A stretch of 26,023 bases of DNA from Cymbomonas tetramitiformis (GCA_001247695.2 LGRX02035259.1:1-26023), one strand, 5' to 3'. Positions 9,094 to 19,901 are shown, counted from the stretch's first letter. Notes: generated by a model not told the origin, from the letters alone. Numbers and translations are program-made.

Positions 9094-10209
9094 TCATTGT
9101 CCCTTGCTGATCTTTGCTTTCTTCCTACGAGGAGCCACGTCAAGCCCTTCTTCTTCATCACTGTCACTTCTTATGGAATACTTCAATTGAGTTATATACT
9201 CATGTGTCCAACATCTCGGATATTTCCTAGGTTGCCTCTTCGTCTCTTCAGACACCCCAGCCTTATTCTCACCCATTGAAGTCAATCCAGTATCTGACCC
9301 ATAAGGTTTCTTCGGTGGTGCATGAACAGTCTCCACCACAGAGGCTGGGGCATCCTCAGATATGGCCTCAGACTTCTGCTCGGTAATAGGCTGATCATCG
9401 GGCTGAACAGGTGAGGTCGGGGAGGTGCCCTTTGGTACCCAGTGAAGTTCACCCTTCTCATCCATGATCAATTGCAGTCCCAGTCTCTTCAACCTTCGAG
9501 CTTCAGCTTGTTCTTCAGCATCGTCAGCTACCAAGTCATCGAACTCGCTGACGTCATCCTCGGTGTCATCATATTCAGGCGAAGTTGGCTCCCATTTCGG
9601 ACTGGCAGTGTCCATGTCATGTATGACACCCGCGTCATCTTTGTCATCCGAATCTGGTAGCTTCTCCTTACTGTTAGTGACACCTGCGTCATCATTGTCA
9701 TCAGAATCTGGTAACTTCTCCTTACTCCAGGACACAGCGCCTGTACCCGAATCTTCACTGTTCGTAGACGCTGAGTGTGTAGGCTTACGCCCCTGGTAGG
9801 GAATTCCATGATATTCGTCATCGTCAATCACAATCGTCGGATTCCAGTACGCGATCCCAACGCGGCTAATCGGTAATGAGAATGGCGCTACCGGCGCCTT
9901 CAACTGAGTGGCGTCTTCTAGAAACCAGCCGCCGCCCCTATTACGCTCCCAGCGGCGTAGCGCACCAGAAGGGTGTACGATAATATGCTGCCAGCTATAA
10001 TCAAGTCCAGGCTTTCGCTCCCCATAGTACGAAGTCAATGGCTCGGGAGTCCCCTTCCGAGCCCATTGCCATCTCACTCCCCCAGTATGCATAAATACAA
10101 TATGCCAATCGAATGGCTTGGCCGGGCTATTGTTCCCTGGCACACATCTGCCGATCGCCGAACACCGCGAAACAAACAGAACTTGCAATAATGTGTCATC
10201 ACACAACAT
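9094..10209 (-). CDS. Hypothetical acidic protein, 371 residues, with basic C-terminus
   Basis: I do not recognise this protein. It starts at an ATG and ends in a stop at 9094. Residues 35-125 look folded and rich in Trp and Arg. Residues 130-235 are very acidic and include two tandem 18-residue repeats (162-197) built on KEKLPDSDD. The C-terminus, PRRKKAKISKGQ, resembles a nuclear localisation signal. A short pattern of the form H-x-G-x-x-R-W followed by a basic residue and Gly recurs around residues 41-53, 79-92 and 250-261, hinting at a diverged internal repeat. The gene lies on the same strand as gag, beyond the expected 5' LTR, so it is more likely a host gene than part of the element, though that is not certain. 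No signal peptide or membrane segment is visible. Nuclear function is inference only. Confidence 0.6.
   Translation of the reverse strand: MLCDDTLLQVLFVSRCSAIGRCVPGNNSPAKPFDWHIVFMHTGGVRWQWARKGTPEPLTSYYGERKPGLDYSWQHIIVHPSGALRRWERNRGGGWFLEDATQLKAPVAPFSLPISRVGIAYWNPTIVIDDDEYHGIPYQGRKPTHSASTNSEDSGTGAVSWSKEKLPDSDDNDDAGVTNSKEKLPDSDDKDDAGVIHDMDTASPKWEPTSPEYDDTEDDVSEFDDLVADDAEEQAEARRLKRLGLQLIMDEKGELHWVPKGTSPTSPVQPDDQPITEQKSEAISEDAPASVVETVHAPPKKPYGSDTGLTSMGENKAGVSEETKRQPRKYPRCWTHEYITQLKYSIRSDSDEEEGLDVAPRRKKAKISKGQ
9619..9726 (-). repeat. Two tandem 54-bp repeats in the acidic ORF
   Basis: Two 54-bp units code consecutive 18-residue blocks containing SKEKLPDSDD. They differ at only a few bases and keep the frame. 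They add to the Asp-rich central region of the 371-residue protein. Confidence 0.85.
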
Positions 10210-13200
10210 GCATCATCCGCTAATAATCATCAGAATCCAATACCAGGAGCATACCATAGTCGACGTACGAGAGCTGGTTATACTAGTTGATGGTAAAGGT
10301 AAAATTGGAGTCAGAGCGAAAATTCTGCAGTGAGAATGCATCAACGCCCATGCGAGCAAGATGATTTTCTTCGCATAGTCTCATTTATAGCAGAACGACG
10401 AGGTAAGGGTGGTGACGAATAGTATGTGGATGAGTAGTCCTGCCAAAGAACAATAAGTCACCCGCTATAATATCTACAGTCGCCGCAGGGATTGCCCACA
10501 CATCAGCTCTAACAACACGAACATATAACTCGCGTCTGCTGTGCACTCCCATGTCTAAACGTCATTGACAGACCATCAGTTCCCTTGACGAAACCGCCAT
10601 GCATATTATCTTCACAATACGTTGTTATAATATCGAAGCCGCCATGTTATTCCCAGTTGAGGAGAGCGTCTGTCATGAACGTTATCAACATATCCTCGTT
10701 GGTCATTCTATCAACATTGAAGTTCCGCGTTATTAAAATGCTGCGCACACAAAACATCGTTATCAACTATGTTTCATGTCGTCGAAATGACGGTTAGCCA
10801 TATAATACACCACTTTCAACTCCACATTCGGTGGCATACTATCCGAATGAATACTATAACGTCGTTATCGTCACTATCATCATTGGCACAGTACGAACAT
10901 CGGCACAGGTCTCTCTACACTATAATATCGCTGAACTCCTCAACGAGTTCATCTATGTCCTCCATACCATTACGGACGCCATCATCGCTATCACCATCAA
11001 CCGAAATGAGCTCTGCATCTATATCGATTGGTAAGTTGAAAGTCGGAACTCAATACCGCAGACGATAAATGAAATGTCGGATAATAAGCCTTCACCTCGT
11101 CATACCACGTGCTGTATGGTAGCATACTGCAAACCACAATCGTTCCACAACGAAGTCGACACAACACTAACAAAGTTAACAGAACGCCCCACACAACGTG
11201 ATGCAGTTGTCCGCGATCGTTGCCAACACCTGATACCAAATTGTCCCGGGGTTACATTATATGTGTGGGTACGTATTAATCGGAGGTTGTATTCAGTTAC
11301 GAGACGAACGGATCGGTGAAGTCGAGATAACTATGTCCACAGAATATATCGAGTGATACATGCAAGCAGGCATTATCACACACAACAAGATAAGAAGATA
11401 AGTAGATGAGTATAAGGTATACGATTGTAACGGTAAGAGAGAGTGTGCTGCCAACTTCGGGTTTGCACTGTGCTGCCAACTTCGGGGTTGCACGAGGATT
11501 CGGAGATATTAACTCAAATGTATCGGAAACGGAAACTGCGCCGCCAACCTTAATCGGCTCTTAAATACTGATCTACCTACTGATGTCTTCTGATCTCGTC
11601 TCATTTGACATCTGTCACTCTGATCTCAATCTACTGCTAATTTCCCGCCTAATTACAGTATTGGGTCATATTCGATCAGATGACGCATGACATGCAGGTA
11701 ATTCAAATACCTCCTGGCACAACGGAGATCTATTATCTCACATTCCTTGTCCCTCGCGTTGGGGGACTGACTTTGTTATCCTCAGTCAACTCCAATATAT
11801 ATGCTTCTCCTGTTAGTTTTTGTCACTGCCGCTCTGACCACCTGGTTGTCATCGTCACTTTCTTGAGACGTGGCAGACCTAGCCTTGCATTCACAACTAG
11901 CAAGTAACTACTCTTGTATATTATATTATAGTTGGCTTCTGCTGGCTCCCAGCTTCTCTCTCTCTCTCACTCTCGCCCATTCACCGTGAACCTTTCAGCG
12001 CTGCGCTGATGATCAGGTTCCCCATTGGGTTATGGAGATCACCACTCACTTCCACCACTCATAAGCGCGTTCTTGTGGTAAGCTAGGGTTGATATTCAAT
12101 TTGTCCCAGGTCGAGTATGGTAGACAGTATAGTCGATGCACACTCGCACCTGTGGGACTAGTCAAGCGATTGGTCGTACAATACTACGGGATTCTGCGGA
12201 CTCTTCCTCGCTTGCGTGAATCCCTTGGTTACTGCAGATTTGCATAGGGAAGCTCTCAGACCGCATCTTTCAGCCCCGTTCCTATCCTATTCGTCCCTGC
12301 GGACGCAGACGTGTGGATTTGACAATGTGGTTTCGGCAAGTTTATATTCGGTTCGGTTGCAAGATTCTCCGAACTCGCAAGCCGTCCTTCTACAAACGTA
12401 GGTTTATACGAATGGCTATATCATTCCGCAGTCCTTGTAAAAGGACTGGCGCGCGCTCCAGTGCTTGCACGAGGACCGAAACGCCATAATGGTTTTACCC
12501 ATCAGGCATGATTAGAGCGCCATACCCGCACAATCGTAAAGCGCAAATGACCTAGAAATGATACCATTACGCATCATTGGTCCAAAGCTACATTATATTT
12601 GGAGCCATGGATGCCGAAAAGATATTGGAACCCCGAAAATTTTGCATCCAAGTCACATGAGCATGTATCTAAATCACGGCAACCATCTATATACATATTT
12701 TTTAAACCCCGGCGCTCCTTTTCAGTTCTCACGAGAGCTCAATGGCATCAACGATGAAATATGCCATCGCTGCTAATCGTGTGCTAATGTGTACGTCACA
12801 CTATGGGAAATGGGAAATGGGAAATTTGAAAACTCACTCAATAATTGGTCAAATTTTGGGAAATTATTAAAATGAAGTGAAAGTTGGTCAATACCTAGTC
12901 ATTCTACTCCAAGTTTTGACTACATATTCACTCGCAAAATAGTGAGAATACATTCAGTATATTGACATTATCGTGTGTCGACGTATAGTGAATATTTCCC
13001 TTCTTGTCAACCTGAACCGCCGCACGGCATTTAGCTTGCGTATGGGATACTTTGTACTCCCTCAGTACAGAAGCAGTCATCGCGGTACTAATATATGTGT
13101 GCCTCTCTTACTTAAACGTGAACCCCTTCGTTTATTCATCATTGGTAAACAGAATGTTTTTTCACAAACACCGTCAGAGGAGGATCACCTATAATTGTGC

Positions 13201-13290
13201 ATACATATGCATATGCAATAGAGAGAGGCGATACAATTATAATATATTTCCAGCAGAAGTCTTGTGGGCTTTGCAGTGTGTTCATTGACA
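10210..13290. other. AT-rich stretch with no gene I can support
   Basis: Only short ORFs without coding character occur on either strand. There are CT-rich runs near 11955-11970 and a triple GGGAAAT run near 12805-12825. Parts of 11440-12500 could be an old LTR or other repeat, but no boundaries are visible. Confidence 0.4.
11445..11493. repeat. 25-bp direct repeat, two copies
   Basis: The block GTGCTGCCAACTTCGG is followed by a similar G/T-rich tail and then repeated 25 bp later, beginning at 11445 and 11470. It lies in noncoding DNA and its role is unknown. Confidence 0.75.
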
Positions 13291-14748
13291 TTATGTTGAA
13301 TACTGTGTATGCACCCCAATATGATCTGGCCCACTGCTAGCCCAATGTAGCATCATACCCTTCCGCGAGGCTTCCTGATAGGTCCATTCATTCCACGAGC
13401 AACCGTGGGACAGTGCCCACTGCAACACCTCCCAATGCCCCCCCCTCGCCGCCGCTTCACAAGTCCAAGCACTCCATGGGCAATTCATTTCCTCCTTGAG
13501 CCACCGCAGAATATCTATATGCCCACTTCCTGCTGCGGCAGTGCATGTGCGGTCATCACACGTGTATCCCTCTGCGGATAGCCACTTCAAAATATCAAAG
13601 TGTCCTGCCTTTGCAGCCAAAGTGCACACATCACTTTTTGCCCGGTGGAGTATAATTGTTATTGGCGTGACACCATCCTCGTCACTCGCATGAGCCACCT
13701 CGCCATCTTGCGCTTCCCAGGAAGCGTGGCGGCGGTGCACCCATTGTACTGCCGGCAGGTGCCCGCCATAAACTGCAGCGGCCAAGCAACTTGAGCCATC
13801 CCACGGGCACCCATTGTTCAACGCCCACTCCAGCAACTCCACGGATCCGCCTGATGCGGCCGCTAGACACGTTCTGACATTCCACGGGCATCCGTTGTCT
13901 CTAGCCCATTGCAGCACCTCCCGTTGACCTCCTCGGGCCGCTGCTGAACACACCCGCGCATCCCATGGGCAGCCTTTGCTCCGTGCCCACTGTAACACTG
14001 CCAGATGCCCCCCCCGGGCTGCGGCATCACACACCCATTCGTTCCAACGGCATCCCTTCGCGTACGCCCACTTCAGAATCTCCAGGTGACCGTTCCTTGC
14101 GGCCGCCACGCAAGTCCACTCATCCCACGGGCACCCGTGCTCGTGGGCCCATCTGAGCACATCGAGATGCCCCTCCTGGGCGGCTAGTATGCAGGTGCGG
14201 CGGTCCCACGGGCACCCCATACTTCGTGCATACTGCAGCATTTCCAGATGCCCGAAAGACGCGGCAGCTTCGCATGTTTTGACGTCCCACGGGCATCCCC
14301 TCATCCTCGCCCACTTCAGCACACGCAGATGACCTCCAATTGCAGCATTGCTGCACACGCTCGCATCCCAAGGGCAGCCGGTGTCCTCGTGCACCCACTT
14401 CAGCACATCCAAATGTCCGCCTTTTGCAATTTCAGCACACGTTTTTTGGTTCCACGGACAGCCGTGCGCGTGCGCCCATTTGGCGCGGTTTAGAGAAACA
14501 CAGACATTGCGGACGCTGAGCTTCGCAAGGTCAGGGACACTTTCTATGTGAAGACAAGCAGCACGCGCTGTCTGAGAGACGTGGCACAGCATGGCTCGAT
14601 CCACGGCATCCAAGTGTTTCAGCAGTATGCTCGTGATCCAAAGATCGGTGTATCGTGCGAGCAACTCCGCGAGCGGTGAGAAAGCTCTTTCTTCGGGTGC
14701 CAAAGCAATCACGCCATTATTTCCGTTGTCACTTGCTGCTCTCGTTTG
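13291..14748 (-). CDS. Ankyrin-repeat protein with F-box-like N-terminus (3' exon, 5' end missing)
   Basis: The frame ends in TAA at 13291 and codes about 485 residues. After an F-box-like segment (roughly residues 28-70, with LWITSILLKHLDAVDRAMLC) there are about 12-13 repeats, most exactly 27 residues long and beginning GCPWD or GCPWN, with conserved Cys, Ala-Ala, Gly-His-Leu and Leu-Lys/Gln-Trp. One repeat near residues 345-390 is interrupted by an acidic insert. Ankyrin repeats bind other proteins. With an F-box the protein would recruit substrates to an SCF ubiquitin ligase, but the F-box call is tentative. The frame begins just after TTTATATTGCAG, a good splice acceptor, and the first in-frame ATG lies inside the F-box-like segment, so an upstream exon is likely. 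A candidate donor is CAG/GTCCGC near 14840; it restores phase but leaves no ATG before a stop. Confidence 0.85.
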   Translation of the reverse strand, partial: QTRAASDNGNNGVIALAPEERAFSPLAELLARYTDLWITSILLKHLDAVDRAMLCHVSQTARAACLHIESVPDLAKLSVRNVCVSLNRAKWAHAHGCPWNQKTCAEIAKGGHLDVLKWVHEDTGCPWDASVCSNAAIGGHLRVLKWARMRGCPWDVKTCEAAASFGHLEMLQYARSMGCPWDRRTCILAAQEGHLDVLRWAHEHGCPWDEWTCVAAARNGHLEILKWAYAKGCRWNEWVCDAAARGGHLAVLQWARSKGCPWDARVCSAAARGGQREVLQWARDNGCPWNVRTCLAAASGGSVELLEWALNNGCPWDGSSCLAAAVYGGHLPAVQWVHRRHASWEAQDGEVAHASDEDGVTPITIILHRAKSDVCTLAAKAGHFDILKWLSAEGYTCDDRTCTAAAGSGHIDILRWLKEEMNCPWSAWTCEAAARGGHWEVLQWALSHGCSWNEWTYQEASRKGMMLHWASSGPDHIGVHTQYST

Positions 14749-15430
14749 CTGCAATATAAACACAGGATGTCAGTCACCCCATAAAGAAAGAGAAAAAGCA
14801 TTCATAAGCATCATGAATACCAGCAATAACTAGTGCGGACCTGGGGACCGTTGTTGGGAGTACATGTGTAACCATCAAACTCGACTAATTCACACACTAT
14901 TACAATATCCCTCGCTCTTACAATATCCCATTACTAGTACAATGCTTACTAGTTTATTAACACTCACTTGATTACAGCCAGCCTGCAGATAGTACGATAC
15001 ACAACATAATGTTCCACTACTATATATCTACTACGATGCAGCAATGACTGCTATGCACTATGTCTAATATGCATCATGATTGGTGCGTGCTGTTGCTTGC
15101 CAATCAATATTAGTGTGAATAAGAAACTGCATGCTAGCATATCAAAGCGCGGATATCAGATGCTACTATTTTTGAAAATACGCTGTCATGATGACACCTC
15201 AGCAAGTAAATTGGGCAAAGACATCAAACGCGTTGCCTTAACAACCACTCATCTGAAAGTAGAGAAATGCATCGTGTGAATGATGAAACACATGCACGGC
15301 ATGCATACATTTTGTGCCACGATCGATTGCTTAAAGCTCTCATGCAACTTTTGCGCCATGATTGAATGTTTAACTCAATGTACAGTATCGTGTATTAATA
15401 TAGCATTTCTCTTTATTGGCGACGTAAAAT
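14749..15430. other. Probable intron and upstream region of the ankyrin gene
   Basis: The minus strand next to the ankyrin exon has a pyrimidine-containing acceptor, and possible donors lie near 14840 and 14965. I could not assemble a first exon with an ATG that joins in phase. No other gene is visible. Confidence 0.4.
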
Positions 15431-15533
15431 CTGCACTTGTGACGACTTCATTCTTCGATCGATTGTGTGTACCACCCATATAAAGCTCCATGATCGGTTT
15501 TCAAGAACCCCCAAAATATAACCTTGCCCAACC

Positions 15534-15681
15534 GCCAGGGAACCACCAGGAACCGACTGGGTCCGCCTTAGGGCCTTTGGGCCGACGGACAAAGGTCGAG
15601 GGCAATCTTTTGTGACGGGTAGCGCAGAAATTTTTACAAATTTCGTCAAGATAAAATACCCCTCACGAAATTTGCAGGGGT
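15534..15681. other. Cluster of nested and interlocking inverted repeats
   Basis: The outer pair TTGCCC (15534) and GGGCAA (15600) encloses GTCCG (15561) and CGGAC (15586), which enclose two GGCC arms around TTTG. Just to the right, CAAATTTCGT (15637-15646) pairs with ACGAAATTTG (15665-15674), while ACCCCT (15658) pairs with AGGGGT (15676). These last four arms interlock as in an H-type pseudoknot. No known RNA family is recognised. Confidence 0.5.
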
Positions 15682-16086
15682 TATATCCCTATATATCATA
15701 CCCCCCTATAAAATCGAATAGTAGGGTTATGATATGGCGATGAGCTCATTCCAAGGGACCCCCGAGTGAGGGTTTTGGGGGGATAATGCACAACTTTGAC
15801 TAAATATATTTGGAGGGGTGCAGGATTCAGGCAAATTTGCACATTAAAAAGAAAAACCCCCGAACGTTCGACGAGGATCAAATCCCCAATTCGATTTAGG
15901 GGGCTCAATCTAGTATTTCTCCCTACCCAAGTGACCCCCCCGTGGGGTTGGGGGGATTGGATGCATGTCATGGGCTGGGGGGGCGTTAAGATGGGTATTC
16001 GGAAAGCGGAAATTTTGCCCGCTAATTTGGGGTATTGTCGCAGAGCCCCCTTAATATAACCCCTACATAAGGGGGGGAGTCACACA
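15682..16086. other. Noncoding island with many G and C runs
   Basis: Runs of four to seven G or C recur in an otherwise AT-rich background, for instance around 15770-15785, 15935-15985 and 16065-16080. Several are spaced so that G-quadruplex formation is possible. Stops occur in all frames. Confidence 0.45.
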
Positions 16087-16148
16087 GTATAATCTATCTA
16101 TCTATCTATATAATCCAAATTTCAACCTATCAATCTATCAATCTATCA

Positions 16149-16181
<33 letters not shown>

Positions 16182-16332
16182 ATCTATCTAATCAAATCTA
16201 ATCAAGTCTAATCAAATCTAATCAAATCTAATCTAATCTAATCAAATCAAATCAAATCTAATCTAATCTAATCAAATCTAATCAAATCTAATCTAATCAA
16301 ATCAAATCTAATCTAATCTAATTATCTATCTA

Positions 16333-16365
<33 letters not shown>

Positions 16366-16462
16366 TAATATATCTATCTAATCTAATCTATCTAATCTAA
16401 TCTAACTATCTAATTATCTAACTATCCAATTATCTAACTATCTAATTATCTATCTATCTATA

Positions 16463-16545
<83 letters not shown>

Positions 16546-16607
16546 ATATCTATCTATCTATCTATCTATCTATCTAATTATCTAACTATCTAATTTATCT
16601 ATCTATA

Positions 16608-16699
<92 letters not shown>

Positions 16700-16716
16700 C
16701 ATCCGCATCTATCTAT

Positions 16717-16748
<32 letters not shown>

Positions 16749-16749
16749 A
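16087..16749. repeat. Long compound microsatellite, mainly (ATCT)n
   Basis: About 660 bp of tetranucleotide ATCT repeat, with inner blocks of AATCT, AAATCTA and AATTATCT variants at 16180-16440 and long purer tracts at 16450-16560 and 16600-16745. The copy number is prone to slippage and to assembly error. Confidence 0.97.
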
Positions 16750-16888
16750 ATTTACGATAGGCAGGAAGTATACAAAATATATATAACTTCACAATTAAAT
16801 GTTTGCACAGATAAATAAACAATGATAAAAGCTGTGATTGCAATTCTACGCCCCCGCCCCGTCCCATTTGAAGTCGTCACAAGTGCAG

Positions 16889-17040
16889 AGGTGACTTCAA
16901 TTATTAAGAGATACGAAATATGCTCTTTCTCGCACCTCATCCCTGCTGCCATCCGATATGCCACGACAATGGCAGTATTTTTTACCGCTCAAGTATATAC
17001 ACGTTTACGAGCAGTGTGTATTGCTTCTTTTTTTCTTTAT
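16889..17040. other. Short noncoding spacer
   Basis: Lies between the right arm of the 20-bp inverted repeat and the GGCCCGC cluster. I see no feature in it. Confidence 0.3.
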
Positions 17041-17272
17041 GGCCCGCAACCGACAAGTCCACTGGCCCGCTTTCGGCCAAAGAATGCGGCCAATCTCCAA
17101 AGTTGCCCGCCGCAGGTGCGAAATAATAAGTATGGCGATATTGCAAAAATCGCATAAATTTGCATAAATTTTGTTATTCACATTAAACGTCACGGCCCGC
17201 ACACATACATTCCATCGGCCCGCATGCGGCCCGGAGTGGTGAGCTACGGCCCCGCGGGCCGACCCGCCACGG
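17041..17272. mobile_element. GGCCCGC motif cluster, possible nonautonomous DNA transposon
   Basis: GGCCCGC or its close variant occurs at 17041, 17064, 17103, 17194 and 17217, with further GCGGCC and a palindromic CCGCGGG near 17251. Clustered copies of one short motif in an AT-rich setting resemble the subterminal transposase-binding repeats of hAT-type elements. No terminal inverted repeats or target duplication were identified, so the class is a guess. Confidence 0.3.
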
Positions 17273-17525
17273 TAAGCAATATACGCCTGGTTACGAGTTG
17301 TCTCCCCGTACTGAGCAACTACTACGACAGTTAAGCACACCCCAGTGATTCGTTTGGATGTGTTTATATGGGACACATTTCTTATATTTGCAACATAAAA
17401 CACAAACATGCACATTGAATGAACGGCATGAGGCCCACTGACAAAACCCAGCCCACCACCATCCCAGTAGATGTGAGAAGCATTCAGAGAGACAGATAAC
17501 CATACAGGTCTATATAAATACGGAT

Positions 17526-17575
17526 AGACAGACAGCTAGACAGACAAACAAACAAACATACATACATACATACAG
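17526..17575. repeat. Compound microsatellite (GACA)n, (AAAC)n, (ATAC)n
   Basis: Three short adjoining tetranucleotide runs in noncoding DNA. Confidence 0.9.
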
Positions 17576-18666
17576 CCATACCGATATCACACACCATGCA
17601 ATATATTGACAATATACACCGATTCTGCCTTGTCTACTTTGACCAGGACCACGCCATCGATACTATACTGCACATTTAACGTGACATTCGCGTAATGAAT
17701 ACGATGATCCGTGCGCGCGTGTACATGTCAATTATGCACACATGTGCCTGTTTATTTAGTGCGAATTCTTACGATAACCTGTACAGCTACTGTTCAAAAG
17801 GACACTCGCAATCAGTGCTCACTGCTTGTATGGCGTTCTTCTGCACATAATACTTGCATCATCATTTGCTTCATAGTGACATATACACGCACCTCAATAT
17901 GATGTGCACATGCCAATAACGGACGGAACAATCGATGTAACCACCCACAAGTTACTTGCTCCATCCAGATCATTACCTGCAGCGTCACATACTGATACTG
18001 CTGCTTACGTCTAAACAAGGCAGCCATTAGAGTCAAGATCTCAATGGAAGTGTGGCGATATGCAAACAATGTGAAGTCGCCACCCAAAAATACGTGGCGA
18101 TATAAAAATGACTTCAAGCATCACACAGCTTACACGCCAAGTCCCCACACGGAAAGCACACCGTATCAGAACACGTTTGCATGCAAATCGCATTCTTCCA
18201 TTAAACACATATGAAACCAAGAAACTCGTGTACAAATGATCATGACGGCGTGCGTGCGTGCGTGCAAGCGGGCGAGCCGGCGTGCGCGTAGGTGTGTGCA
18301 ACCATCAGTTAGCGTCTGCTGTAGTACTTGGAGATAATCCATGCCTACTATCAACGGGCTGTGTTGCAATGAATGCTGTAGATTATGTTTCCGACGTGTG
18401 CGTGTAAATGCATGAAACAATGCCCAGGTCCCGTCTTGCCTGCCATAAAAGGAATTTGCCTCCAATGGCATGTTGCGTGCGCTGACCTCGGTCGGTGCAC
18501 CTCGCGCCACTCCGTGTAGATGGGTCGTGCATCCGTCCGTCACGCAAAAAACGAGGATATATATATGCATTCAAATTTGCATTGACATAGCTATGAAATG
18601 GTATCGTTTACCAGCAATCAGTGCGAGCATATATAAACGAACCCTCTATAATCAAGTGCGTGGGTG
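17576..18666. other. No gene seen
   Basis: ORFs on both strands are short and lack coding character. A GTGGCGATAT block recurs at about 18050 and 18093, and a (GCGT)n run lies near 18250-18265. Confidence 0.35.
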
Positions 18667-18698
18667 GGCAACGCGGTCCTGACCCGGGACCCGTTGCC
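18667..18698. other. Perfect 12-bp hairpin with one bulge
   Basis: GGCAACG (18667-18673) pairs with CGTTGCC (18692-18698). After a single bulged C, GGTCC pairs with GGACC around a 7-nt loop. Twenty-four bases further on is the 16-bp palindrome TATACTTCGAAGTATA (18723-18738). The function is unknown; it could be a protein-binding site or a structured RNA element. Confidence 0.55.
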
Positions 18699-18738
18699 GA
18701 TAAGTCGAAGGCAGTTAGTATATATACTTCGAAGTATA

Positions 18739-19859
18739 CACGCGCGAAGTAAAAAGACGAATTTCATGCACAGAAAATAGCATACATGTAATTTGCTACA
18801 ACGTACCAACTAAGACGCACCTCAAATATTACGTAATGCTGCACGCATGACGGTGCTATGCTGTTTATCATTATCATATACAATACTGCGAGCACCAGCA
18901 GTGAATTGCGTGACCAGCACGATCTGAAAAATCATGGATCAACAGTATTGCAGTTTGTGGAACACATAATTGTTGGACTTTCGCAAAAAATAGCAGCAGC
19001 GCATCTTCAACGAAACTGGATGACGGGCTTCATGAGAGGTTCGTGCGATATCGCTCATCAGCCCTGCACTATCCATTGGGTATGTAAACCGACGCTGAAT
19101 TCTATGGACTTTGCCTAAATCCACGTCTTCGCGCAATCAACCTACTGGCGCATTCTCATTCAACACACCCTCTGTAAAATCGTCTAACCATAAATGCATG
19201 GTATTCGCATTCCACATATGCGTGCGCGGGTGCGTGCGATCTCGCGCGCGCGTGTCACCTTGTGATGAACATTCGATTAAACGGGTATTTCATTGTTTTT
19301 GGTATAACGGGTATTCCATTGTGCGTGTTAATGGTAACCAACAATGCGCCGGATTGTGTGCGGCTTATGTGTTTACCCATACATATATTGTGTAGGGCCT
19401 GATGTATACCAGGTGCACCATAATTTTCATGTAACATGATTACACTACTTAGGCTGTAAATATTTATTTATAAGCATGTTTCGATGCCAAGAATAAAGCC
19501 CAAGTAATTGATAGTCTACTATGCCAAGGATATGCCATATGACCAAGGATATATATATATACATTATAACTTGAATAATGGTGAAGATGAGAACATATCG
19601 ATACAACTTGAATTTTACCAATTCCAATACTTTCAACGTTGACACACACATATGAAGCGTCGTAGAGCGGGTTCTGATACAGTCATCACTAGTAATTAAA
19701 TGGGAGATTTGCTTAAAAAAAGAATTTGCGTTCGCGACGCGATAGATTTGCAGATATGGTGCCCGCATACACCATAGATTTGATAAAAGTCGTACCATAC
19801 ACCGTAGACTTGAATAATCGTCAAACTCTTGAATAATCTACTTACTTTAGGTATATATC
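18739..19859. other. No gene seen; short direct repeats
   Basis: AT-rich noncoding DNA. A 30-bp direct repeat starting with CATACACC occurs at 19766 and 19796, and ACGGGTATT recurs near 19280 and 19307. No ORF has coding character. Confidence 0.4.
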
Positions 19860-19901
19860 ATATGGCCCGAGCATTTATCGATTGAAATGCTCAGGCCATA
19901 T
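19860..19901. repeat. 17-bp inverted repeat hairpin
   Basis: ATATGGCCCGAGCATTT (19860-19876) pairs with AAATGCTCAGGCCATAT (19885-19901) with one mismatch and an 8-nt loop. It may be a tiny MITE or a binding site. Confidence 0.7.

Larger units (their letters stand above)
15431..16888. repeat. Segment bounded by a perfect 20-bp inverted repeat
   Basis: CTGCACTTGTGACGACTTCA at 15431-15450 occurs as its exact reverse complement at 16869-16888. Between the arms lie a G/C-run island and the long ATCT microsatellite, with no coding frame. The arms could be remnants of terminal repeats of a 1.46-kb element, or two copies of a dispersed motif. No target-site duplication is evident. Confidence 0.6.

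Noticed and set aside
16087..16749. Regularly spaced repeats that might suggest a CRISPR array
   Set aside because: The units are 4-5 bp simple repeats with no unique spacers, in a eukaryotic context.
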